The notes under the pieces: generated by a model
What the model saw: only the letters and a program-made list of their open reading frames with translations
What the model was told of the DNA's origin: nothing
Databases searched by the model: none
Position numbers and translations under genes: made by a program
In this document: one piece after another, positions 6,670 through 13,655 of the stretch
How the letters are laid out: every line of letters starts with the position of its first letter
Position numbering within the stretch: position 1 is the stretch's first letter
DNA from: Candidatus Kaiserbacteria bacterium
Lineage (GTDB): Bacteria > Patescibacteriota > Minisyncoccia > Phycocordibacterales > UBA2100
Assembly: GCA_028286585.1 (NCBI GenBank)
Contig: JAQBRI010000007.1
Coordinates: 82,479 to 115,021 of the forward strand
Direction of reading: 5' to 3'
Length of the DNA stretch: 32,543 nt

Positions 6670-9156
6670 TTACAAACTATAGCGGGCGAGGAATTTTTGT
6701 TTCATGTACTCGACAAGGGTGAGATAGGTAAGCACGAGCGCAATGAGTGTTGCAAAGAGAGTAAATGATGGCGCGACGAATCCAAGTGAATGAGCAAATG
6801 GAGAGAAGGGAATACAAAGTGCTGCAGCAATGAGTGTAAAGCAGGTGATGAGCAAAGTCTTACTTGGCTTACTTTTAAAAAACGGAGTGCGTGCAGTACG
6901 AATAACAAATACGACCAAAATTTCCGTCATAACTGATTCGATAAACCAGCCTGTTTGAAAGAGTGGGCCATTTGCATGAAACACGAACAAGAGTATTCCA
7001 AATGTGAGAAAATCATACATCGAACTGATAGGCCCAAAGAAAAGCATATAATTTTTTATGAAACCAATATTCCAGTGTCTTGGTTTGAGAAGTGATTCAC
7101 GATCGACATTGTCCGTTGGAATTCCCAGTTGGGACACATCATATAAACCATTGGTAAGCAATATCTGCACAGGAGTCATTGGAAGAAAAGGAAGAAAAAA
7201 CGAAGCGCCAGCGGCAGAAAACATATTGCCAAAGTTTGAACTCGTACTCATAAGAATATATTTGATGGTATTACTGAATGTCCGTCTACCTTCGCGCACA
7301 CCCGAGGCAATAACATCGAGGCCTTTGCTCAAAAGCACAATAGATGCGGCACCCTTTGCGACATCGACTGCACTATTAACTGATATTCCAACGTCAGCTG
7401 CACGAAGCGACGGAATGTCGTTAATGCCATCACCCATATAGCCAACGACGTGACCAAGCGATCGCAGAGTTGTGATCACTTTCAACTTTTGTTCAGGTGT
7501 ACACCGAGCTACTATCGTTGCAACCAAAAGCGCGTCTTGTAGTGCCGATTCCGAGAGGGAATCTACGTCGGAGCCGAGCATAATGTGCGTCGTATCCATA
7601 CCCACTTCTTTGCAAATTGATTGTGCAACAAGTTCATTGTCTCCTGTAATCACTTTAACCGACACATTAAGATGGTGCAGATGCTGCAGTGCAATACGCG
7701 CACTTTCTTTTGGAACATCCTTAAACGTTAAATAACCCAACACTTGCATGTCGGTGGCGTCGCTCCAAGAATAGTGATTACGCTTCTCAACTTTTTTCGT
7801 CACTATAATACTTACGCGCAAACCAGACGTGTATAATTTTTCGAAAGCAGCTTTTAATGTTGCGGCATGTGCGCCATGGCAATGTTCGAGTATCCACTCG
7901 GGTGCGCCTTTCCCAATCAAGTGCAGAGAAGTATCTTTTTGCACGACACTAAACATTGCCTTACGATCAAAATCGAAAGGTTCGTTAACTATATGCATTG
8001 TAGTATCAGTAATATGTTTGGATTGCGTCGCGCGCGCGACTGCTGCATCAATACCGGTCTTTGTACTGTCTTGTGATGTTGCAATCAGTGCCGCCTGGAG
8101 TAATTCTTCGTGTGTAGTTTTGCCAATCGGCACACAATCAACAAGTTCTATAATGCCTTCTGTAAGTGTGCCTGTTTTGTCGGTACACAATATATCCATG
8201 TTGCCCAAATTTTCAATCGCGATCAACTGTTTGGCGATGACATGGTGACGCGCAAGTACTCCCGCGCCGCGCGACAAGCTAACGGTCACAATGACCGGCA
8301 ATAATTCTGGAGTGAGACCGACTGCAATTGCGAGTGCAAACAAAAGTGAATCAAGCACCGGGTGCCCCAAGAGCGCATTCACTGCGAACATAACAACAGT
8401 AAGCAATAAAATTACCTTGACTAACAATGTTCCAAACTGCGCGAGTCCTTTTTCAAATTCGGTTTGCGGTTTAATGTACGTGGTGCTTTCGGCAAGTGCA
8501 CCAAATGTGGTCGTTTGGCCGACGAGTACGACCACGCCCACGCCGTTTCCAGATTCAACCATGGTGCCCATGTAGGCAATGTTGCTGTATTCGTTTGGAT
8601 TTTTTGGTGCTACTGAAAGCGGGTCCGATCGCTTTTCACTCGCAAGGGACTCGCCGGTGAGAGTCGACTGATTGATAGAAAGATTATGCGATGAAATAAT
8701 GCGAAGATCTGCGGGGATGATAGAACCCTGTGAAATAAGGACGATATCGCCAACAGTGATGTCGGCAACTGGTATTTCGATGTGTGATCCGTTTCTTTGT
8801 ACGGTCGCGCGCGGTGAAATTGTATCAAGCAAACTATCAACAGTGCGTTCGGCAGCATACTCATTCCAAAAACCTAAACCGACACTGAGTAATATCATCG
8901 CAAAGATGTAATACGAACTCGTGTGTTGTCCGAGTGAGTATGAAATAAGAGTAGCCACGGAGAGGACAATGATCAGTACATTGCTTGTTACTTGTCGCCA
9001 CAAGATTTTTAGAACATGCGTGCGAGTTTTTTTGACGGAGTTTGGACCGTTGAGTGCGAGACGCGCTGCTACTTCTGCGTCTGTAAGTCCGGAATCACGC
9101 GATTTTAATTCTGAAAGTACTGCATCACGCGTACTTTTCCAGAGCATTTCTTGCAT
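6670..9156 (-). CDS. mgtA: Magnesium-transporting P-type ATPase (MgtA/MgtB type)
   Basis: This 828-residue P-type ATPase of the Mg2+ importing (P3B) type sits in the cytoplasmic membrane. All catalytic landmarks are intact: actuator loop TGES at 167-170, membrane motif LTPELLP at 281-287, phosphorylation motif DKTGT with Asp326, nucleotide-binding KGAPE at 416-420, TGDN at 504-507 and hinge GDGIND at 575-580. The C-terminal block GPISSMYDFLTFGILLFVFH and the nearby QTGWFIESVMTEILVVFVIR are characteristic of MgtA/MgtB rather than Ca2+ or heavy-metal pumps. It is slightly shorter than E. coli MgtA (about 900), mainly at the N-terminus. The start at 9156 is favoured by a TATAGT hexamer ending 6 bases before it. 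It is divergent from pilB across only 47 bases. No Mg2+-sensing leader can exist if the mRNA is leaderless. Confidence 0.9.
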   Translation of the reverse strand: MQEMLWKSTRDAVLSELKSRDSGLTDAEVAARLALNGPNSVKKTRTHVLKILWRQVTSNVLIIVLSVATLISYSLGQHTSSYYIFAMILLSVGLGFWNEYAAERTVDSLLDTISPRATVQRNGSHIEIPVADITVGDIVLISQGSIIPADLRIISSHNLSINQSTLTGESLASEKRSDPLSVAPKNPNEYSNIAYMGTMVESGNGVGVVVLVGQTTTFGALAESTTYIKPQTEFEKGLAQFGTLLVKVILLLTVVMFAVNALLGHPVLDSLLFALAIAVGLTPELLPVIVTVSLSRGAGVLARHHVIAKQLIAIENLGNMDILCTDKTGTLTEGIIELVDCVPIGKTTHEELLQAALIATSQDSTKTGIDAAVARATQSKHITDTTMHIVNEPFDFDRKAMFSVVQKDTSLHLIGKGAPEWILEHCHGAHAATLKAAFEKLYTSGLRVSIIVTKKVEKRNHYSWSDATDMQVLGYLTFKDVPKESARIALQHLHHLNVSVKVITGDNELVAQSICKEVGMDTTHIMLGSDVDSLSESALQDALLVATIVARCTPEQKLKVITTLRSLGHVVGYMGDGINDIPSLRAADVGISVNSAVDVAKGAASIVLLSKGLDVIASGVREGRRTFSNTIKYILMSTSSNFGNMFSAAGASFFLPFLPMTPVQILLTNGLYDVSQLGIPTDNVDRESLLKPRHWNIGFIKNYMLFFGPISSMYDFLTFGILLFVFHANGPLFQTGWFIESVMTEILVVFVIRTARTPFFKSKPSKTLLITCFTLIAAALCIPFSPFAHSLGFVAPSFTLFATLIALVLTYLTLVEYMKQKFLARYSL

Positions 9157-9162
9157 TCGTAC

Positions 9163-9168
9163 ACTATA
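9163..9168 (-). promoter_or_regulatory. mgtA -10 element (leaderless start)
   Basis: TATAGT on the minus strand ends 6 bases before the mgtA ATG, so the transcript would start at the codon itself. Confidence 0.45.
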
Positions 9169-9183
9169 GCTTATATTTCGATG

Positions 9184-9189
9184 TATAAT
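9184..9189 (+). promoter_or_regulatory. pilB -10 element
   Basis: A perfect TATAAT preceded by TG lies 14 bases before the pilB ATG, which would give a leader of only about 8 bases without a Shine-Dalgarno. The matching -35 is poor. It is back-to-back with the mgtA -10 in the same 47-base divergent gap. Confidence 0.5.
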
Positions 9190-9203
9190 TATCTACAATC
9201 ACT

Positions 9204-10937
9204 ATGTACATTCCTGATGACACGTTAAAAAAATTCCTACTCGATGGTTCGATCGTTTCACTTAAGGATATTGAAATTGCCGAACGAGATGCAACCTCAC
9301 ATCATCGGCCGTTGGGCGACGTGCTCGTTGCAAACAATACGATTACCGTAGACGAACTCCGCCGCACTATGGCGACCGCGCTCGGTATCCCGTTTGTTTC
9401 ACTCAAGGGAATGAATATTCCGCTTCCTGTTTTGTCCTTGGTGCCCGAACCGATTGCGCGACGCAACAATATCATTGCATACAAACAAGAGGGCAATGAA
9501 CTTGAGATAGCGATGCTTGATGTTGATGATCTGACCTCGATCGATTTTATAAAGAAAAAAACACAGCTCAAGGTGCTTGCCCGGCTTACCGATACCGACT
9601 CATTGAAAGGTGCGCTCAAGCTTTATCAGCAGTCATTAAATGATAACTTGGGCGACGTGCTTCGCCGCGAATCACAGACGGTTACAAAGACAGACGGCAC
9701 GCAAGACCCGAGTAGTTCCGATTCCAATGGTGAAAGTGCCATTCGCATTGTCGACACCTTGCTGCGACACGCGAGTGCACAAAACGCATCCGATATTCAC
9801 ATTGAGCCCTATGAAACGGCACTTATCATTCGATATCGTATCGATGGAATTTTGCACGACGCGATGGAGCTGCCAAAGAGCACTGCAGCTGCGATAACCG
9901 CGCGCATCAAGGTATTGTCGGCGCTTAAGCTTGATGAAAAGCGCCTGCCGCAAGACGGTCGTTTTTCTGTTACGAACAGTTCCGAAAAAGTATCGTTCCG
10001 TGTTTCAATATTGCCCACATACTATGGCGAAAAGATCGTTATGCGTTTGCTGCGCGATTCGGTCTCGGGCTTTACTCTCGAATCGATCGGTTTTCATGGT
10101 GCGGCACTCGACCGTATGCATGACGCCATGAAAAAGACGACCGGACTTATTCTGACGACTGGCCCAACTGGCGCCGGTAAGTCGACAACGCTTTATACTA
10201 TTCTCGATATTTTGAATACGCCTCGCGTTAATATTTCTACGATCGAAGACCCGATCGAATATCAGATGCCTCGTATTAATCAGACGCAGGTACGTCCTGA
10301 CATCGGATTTACATTCTCAACTGGGCTTCGAAGTCTTGTTCGTCAAGATCCGGACATTGTTATGGTTGGTGAAATTCGCGATAAGGAAACAATCACACTC
10401 GCAGTTAATGCCGCATTGACTGGTCACCTTGTGCTTTCGACCTTGCACACCAATTCGGCAGCAGGTGCTATTGCGCGTATGCTCGAAATGGGCGTTGAAC
10501 CGTTTCTTCTTGTTTCAACCCTGCGCGTTATCATCGGCCAACGATTGGTGCGCAAACTTACACCAGAAAAACAGGAGTACACACTTTCTCGCGATGAGCA
10601 GGCGCAGCTTGAGCACATCAGTAATCCGCCAGTGGTTCTGAAAGCTCTCAAAGATGAAAAAATTGTTAATGCCGCTGCAACATGGAAAAACGTTCCTTTT
10701 TATCATGCTGGCGAAAGTATTGAGCATCCAACGGGTTATGCGAGTCGATTGGGTATTTATGAAGTGTTGCCAGTCTCAGCCAGCATCAAAGAGCTTATTA
10801 TGGGCAACAAGACCGGTGATGATATCGAAAAGCAGGCACGAGCAGAAGGCATGCTTACGATGAGTGAGGATGGAATATTTAAAGCCGCACAAGGAATTAC
10901 TTCTATTGAAGAAGTTATGCGTGTGATTACGGATTAA
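9204..10937 (+). CDS. pilB: Type IV pilus assembly ATPase PilB (GspE family)
   Basis: This cytoplasmic hexameric ATPase powers pilus extension. In the 577-residue protein an N-terminal MshEN-type domain (about 1-150) is followed by the N2 domain and the RecA-like core. Walker A is GPTGAGKSTT at 320-329, the Asp box is IEDPIEY at 347-353, Walker B is DIVMVGEIRD at 384-393 and the His box is TGHLVLSTLHTN at 406-417. The usual zinc-binding tetracysteine segment of PilB/GspE is absent. After RLVRKL the chain reads TPEKQEYTLSRDEQ instead of a CxxC pair, and the second half (FYHAGESIEHPTGYASRLGIYEVL) has no cysteine either. It heads the pilus cluster with pilC and pseudopilin genes, but two unrelated genes separate it from pilC. 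Confidence 0.95.
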   Translation: MYIPDDTLKKFLLDGSIVSLKDIEIAERDATSHHRPLGDVLVANNTITVDELRRTMATALGIPFVSLKGMNIPLPVLSLVPEPIARRNNIIAYKQEGNELEIAMLDVDDLTSIDFIKKKTQLKVLARLTDTDSLKGALKLYQQSLNDNLGDVLRRESQTVTKTDGTQDPSSSDSNGESAIRIVDTLLRHASAQNASDIHIEPYETALIIRYRIDGILHDAMELPKSTAAAITARIKVLSALKLDEKRLPQDGRFSVTNSSEKVSFRVSILPTYYGEKIVMRLLRDSVSGFTLESIGFHGAALDRMHDAMKKTTGLILTTGPTGAGKSTTLYTILDILNTPRVNISTIEDPIEYQMPRINQTQVRPDIGFTFSTGLRSLVRQDPDIVMVGEIRDKETITLAVNAALTGHLVLSTLHTNSAAGAIARMLEMGVEPFLLVSTLRVIIGQRLVRKLTPEKQEYTLSRDEQAQLEHISNPPVVLKALKDEKIVNAAATWKNVPFYHAGESIEHPTGYASRLGIYEVLPVSASIKELIMGNKTGDDIEKQARAEGMLTMSEDGIFKAAQGITSIEEVMRVITD

Positions 10938-11003
10938 GGTGTATACTTTTTCCCAGTTCAGAGTGAGTACGCACTAGTTGAAATGGCAATCGAGGAGATT
11001 GTG

Positions 11004-11438
11004 ATGAGCGCGCTTATAACTCTTTATGCTGCAGTGCAAACAACGGTGGCAGTCGCCGTTCTTCCCTTGGAGACACCGAAGATGTTTAGCTTCGACGGCG
11101 TGGACACACTTCGAACGACGGCACGAGAGATAGCGAGCGCATTGCATATTTCTGCAGGGAAATGCCGGGATCTGCAGAATAAACTCGATCAAGGTAAGAT
11201 TACTATTTGCGTCATTCCCTTGGTTGGAGAGCAGATAACCGTCAGCAATGTAGCAATTGGCCAGAAGGCTGAATTATGCACGCTCACCTATCGAATTCCG
11301 ATGGAAGGAAATCACTTTGGAATTGGAATTCGTTGCACAGACGATTCCTTTACCAAAGAGATGGAGGAGAGGAGTTTCATATCTGATCACGCACGCGGTC
11401 TCATGTCTCTGTTCAATATGTTGATCGTACGTAAATAA
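11004..11438 (+). CDS. Unrecognised protein in the pilB-pilC gap (cassette gene 1)
   Basis: I recognise no family in this 144-residue protein. The frame also opens at 10983, but the ATG at 11004 is chosen because an excellent Shine-Dalgarno (GAGGAG, 10992-10997) lies 6 bases before it. The protein begins MSALITLYAAVQTTVAVAVL, mildly hydrophobic, then continues as a soluble mixed alpha/beta chain with a probable helix at about 35-65 (TLRTTAREIASALHISAG...). The middle part EQITVSNVAIGQKAELCTLTYRI looks like beta strands. The gene has a TATACT hexamer near 10941, a leader of about 50 bases and its own strong terminator just downstream. With a Shine-Dalgarno it differs from the surrounding pilus genes. 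Function is unknown, and nothing links it to pili except position. Confidence 0.6.
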   Translation: MSALITLYAAVQTTVAVAVLPLETPKMFSFDGVDTLRTTAREIASALHISAGKCRDLQNKLDQGKITICVIPLVGEQITVSNVAIGQKAELCTLTYRIPMEGNHFGIGIRCTDDSFTKEMEERSFISDHARGLMSLFNMLIVRK

Positions 11439-11453
11439 ATCGAATGTTCTCTC

Positions 11454-11484
11454 AAACCCGGCGTCCGCGCCGGGTTTTGTTTTT
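11454..11484 (+). terminator. Terminator of cassette gene 1
   Basis: A perfect 10-bp GC-rich stem, AAACCCGGCG (11454-11463) with CGCCGGGTTT (11468-11477), has a 4-base loop and is followed by TGTTTTT. It starts 15 bases after the stop codon. Confidence 0.9.
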
Positions 11485-11506
11485 AACTGTTAATAGCAAT
11501 AATTGA
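11485..11506 (+). repeat. 22-bp direct repeat, left copy
   Basis: AACTGTTAATAGC followed by AATAATTGA is identical at 12389-12410. The flanking bases differ on both sides, so the match is exactly 22 bases. It lies immediately after the T-run of the terminator at 11454-11484. Its last four bases (TTGA) form part of the -35 of the next gene. Confidence 0.9.
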
Positions 11507-11541
11507 CTCGCTGTACAGACGTGATACAAAGCACGTGTCTG
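11503..11541 (+). promoter_or_regulatory. Promoter with overlapping dyad upstream of cassette gene 2
   Basis: TTGACT (11503-11508) and TACAAA (11525-11530) are 16 bases apart. The -10 sits inside an inverted repeat with outer arms ACAGAC (about 11515-11520) and GTCTGT and inner arms GTG and CAC. Such a dyad over a -10 could be a repressor site. A second inverted repeat, TAGCCA (11569-11574) with TGGCTA (11605-11610), falls in the leader. Confidence 0.45.
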
Positions 11542-11664
11542 TTCATTGGCATGCATTACAGATGGTTGTAGCCATATAATCCTAAAATTAGCTTTGGGGT
11601 GTTATGGCTATGACCATTCTGGGCATAGTTTTCCGTGAGTAGCGGTAAAATCAGGAGAACCGCC

Positions 11665-12276
11665 ATGAGCAATGGCAATATTCTTGAACGTCTTTGGAAG
11701 TTAGAAGCTACTGCGAATAAGCTTGTTCTTGACGGCAAGCGAACACCAGAAAGTCTTTGTTCTTTGTTACAAGAATTTAATGTCAATCGTCCTGAACCAC
11801 CGTGGCGCGAGGAACACGACATCATCTACTTTTCGGTTACCTCTGACGGCACGACGGGTGTGAAGTGGATCGCTCGACTCGAAAGCAAAGACTTCCACGT
11901 GAGTGACGAAGCGGTGCGTATGCTTTGTTCAACGGATTTTAAACCGACGAGCGGTGTGACGACCAAAGTTGCCGTTTTCAAGGGAAGTCTCTTTGGGGAC
12001 CGGAATCGAATCACGTCGAAGATTCGCAGCCGGGCAGAAGCATGCAGATTCGTCAAACCAAATACTGAATTGGCCTGCCTCATCCGTGAGAAGTTCTCGG
12101 ATGAGGAGATCGCAATGATGGGGTTGCGTCTCATCTCTGTCATGCATGAGCACTTCAAGATATACCTACCTAGCGGTCGTTACCAACTGTGTGTGGGCCA
12201 CCATAATTGGCTTAGTGTATGCGAGTCAGAGCGCGAATGGTATCGTAACGACGGTTTCGCATTTGCTGTTCCGTAA
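11665..12276 (+). CDS. Unrecognised protein bracketed by direct repeats (cassette gene 2)
   Basis: This 203-residue soluble protein matches no family I can name with confidence. The frame opens at 11635, but the ATG at 11665 has a Shine-Dalgarno (AGGAG, 11653-11657) 7 bases upstream and is preferred. The N-terminal 35 residues are helical and charged (ILERLWKLEATANKLV...). The middle carries strands around IIYFSVTSDGTTGVKWIARL. The C-terminus MGLRLISVMHEHFKIYLPSG...WYRNDGFAFAVP, with an ending GFAFAVP, loosely resembles short hypothetical proteins I associate with Parcubacteria; that recollection is not verifiable here. The gene has its own promoter, a long leader with two inverted repeats and a strong terminator. 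The unit is flanked by an exact 22-bp direct repeat, which suggests insertion between pilB and pilC. Confidence 0.6.
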   Translation: MSNGNILERLWKLEATANKLVLDGKRTPESLCSLLQEFNVNRPEPPWREEHDIIYFSVTSDGTTGVKWIARLESKDFHVSDEAVRMLCSTDFKPTSGVTTKVAVFKGSLFGDRNRITSKIRSRAEACRFVKPNTELACLIREKFSDEEIAMMGLRLISVMHEHFKIYLPSGRYQLCVGHHNWLSVCESEREWYRNDGFAFAVP

Positions 12277-12341
12277 ATCAGTTCTTAATGGTAAAACGTT
12301 GTAGTCTGATAGGAACTTTGATTCCTCGGATTTACTTTTGA

Positions 12342-12380
12342 AACCTCGCTTCGATTTTTGTCGGAGCGAGGTTAATTTTT
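12342..12380 (+). terminator. Terminator of cassette gene 2
   Basis: AACCTCGCT (12342-12350) pairs with AGCGAGGTT (12365-12373). The stem continues inward by a U-G and three Watson-Crick pairs, for 13 bp in all, with a 6-base loop. AATTTTT follows. Confidence 0.85.
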
Positions 12381-12388
12381 TAATATAC

Positions 12389-12410
12389 AACTGTTAATAG
12401 CAATAATTGA
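12389..12410 (+). repeat. 22-bp direct repeat, right copy
   Basis: This is an exact copy of 11485-11506, 904 bases downstream, and lies just after the terminator of cassette gene 2 and 31 bases before pilC. Both copies contain the short palindrome CAATAATTG. Confidence 0.9.
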
Positions 12411-12426
12411 TATGTGATTCGCACGC

Positions 12427-12432
12427 TATACT
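12427..12432 (+). promoter_or_regulatory. pilC -10 element
   Basis: TATACT ends 9 bases before the pilC ATG. TTGATA, at the end of the right direct repeat, is only 14 bases upstream, too close for a standard -35. Confidence 0.4.
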
Positions 12433-12441
12433 GTCTAGTGA

Positions 12442-13653
12442 ATGGCAAAATTTACATACATAGCAAAAAAAGGCGACAGCGAAACATATCGAGGTACTGC
12501 CGAAGCACGCGATCGGTTTGAGTTGTATCAAATAGTTCGCCGTGAAGGTGGGAGTGTTGTATCGGTAACAGAACAAGGCAAAGCGGTCGCATTTTCATTT
12601 GACCGCATGTTCGGCCGCATCAAAGAATACGAAAAAATTCTTTTTGCTCGTAATCTTAGCGCTATGCTCTCCGCCGGACTTAACCTCCCTCGCGCACTTG
12701 CAGTTCTTGCGCGTCAAACATCAAACAAAAAACTCGGTGAAGTGTTGGGTGAGATTGACTCAGCGTTGCGTAAGGGTGAGCCATTTAACGTTGCTATATC
12801 TCATTTTCCAAAAGTATTTCCAAGTCTCTTTGTTTCTATGATTCGCGCAGGCGAGGAAAGTGGTGAATTGTCCGGCGCTCTAGCCACCGTTGCCGAACAA
12901 ACCGAGCGCATGTATGACCTTAAGCGAAAGGTGCGAAGTGCAATGATTTATCCCTGCATCGTACTTGTTGCGATTGTGGGCATCGGTATTCTCATGATGA
13001 TTATTGTCGTGCCAACGCTCGCCGAGACGTTTAAGGCAGCGCACGCGACATTGCCGGGTGCCACCCGCGCGGTGATTGCGGTGAGTGATGCGCTTGCACA
13101 CAATACGATTCAAACATTAGGAAGTATGTTTGGAAGTGTCGCACTTGTAATCTACGGTTTTCGTACCAAGAAGGGAGCCGTTGTGTTGGACTGGATCGCA
13201 ATCCACATGCCGCTCATTAGCGGACTGACCAAAGAAATCAATGCAGCACGTACTGCGCGCACCATGGCATCCCTGGTGGGAGCAGGTGTTGGTGTTATTC
13301 AGTCTCTCGAAATCACCAAAGAAGTCGTTCAAAATTCTTTTTATAAAGATGTCATTCAGGATGCAATTGTGCAGGTAAACGCAGGAAAGCCACTATCTGT
13401 TGGATTTGCGTCACACTCTGATTTATATCCGCCATTTGTCTCCGAAATGATGGCAGTGGGAGAAGAGACAGGCGCAACCACCGATATGTTAAAACGACTC
13501 GCACTCTATTATGAGGATCAGGTGGATCGTCAAACCAAGGATATGTCGACGATCATTGAACCATTTCTCATGCTTTTTATTGGTGCGGCGGTTGGTTTCT
13601 TTGCCGTTGCAATGATCATGCCTATTTACCAGCTGACGGCGAGCGCAGGCTAG
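12442..13653 (+). CDS. pilC: Type IV pilus inner-membrane platform protein PilC (GspF family)
   Basis: PilC is the polytopic membrane protein that couples the PilB motor to pilin insertion. The 403-residue protein has the family's duplicated T2SSF domain. The first copy is about residues 55-180 and includes FARNLSAMLSAGLNLPRALAVLA and FPSLFVSMIRAGEESGELSGAL. The second is about 255-390 and includes ARTARTMASLVGAGVGVIQSLEI and YPPFVSEMMAVGEETGATTDML. Membrane segments lie at about 170-192, 210-235 and 375-395. The N-terminal KFTYIAKKGDSETYRGTAEA is also typical. Its stop is 2 bases before the next gene, so translation is probably coupled with the pseudopilin genes. The length is normal. Confidence 0.95.
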   Translation: MAKFTYIAKKGDSETYRGTAEARDRFELYQIVRREGGSVVSVTEQGKAVAFSFDRMFGRIKEYEKILFARNLSAMLSAGLNLPRALAVLARQTSNKKLGEVLGEIDSALRKGEPFNVAISHFPKVFPSLFVSMIRAGEESGELSGALATVAEQTERMYDLKRKVRSAMIYPCIVLVAIVGIGILMMIIVVPTLAETFKAAHATLPGATRAVIAVSDALAHNTIQTLGSMFGSVALVIYGFRTKKGAVVLDWIAIHMPLISGLTKEINAARTARTMASLVGAGVGVIQSLEITKEVVQNSFYKDVIQDAIVQVNAGKPLSVGFASHSDLYPPFVSEMMAVGEETGATTDMLKRLALYYEDQVDRQTKDMSTIIEPFLMLFIGAAVGFFAVAMIMPIYQLTASAG

Positions 13654-13655
13654 CT

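Noticed and set aside
11439-12441. Integron-type gene cassette array (gene plus attC)
   Set aside because: The 22-bp repeat lacks the paired R/L boxes and the GTTRRRY core of attC sites, and no integrase is in the window. A simpler repeat-flanked insertion is kept as the hypothesis.
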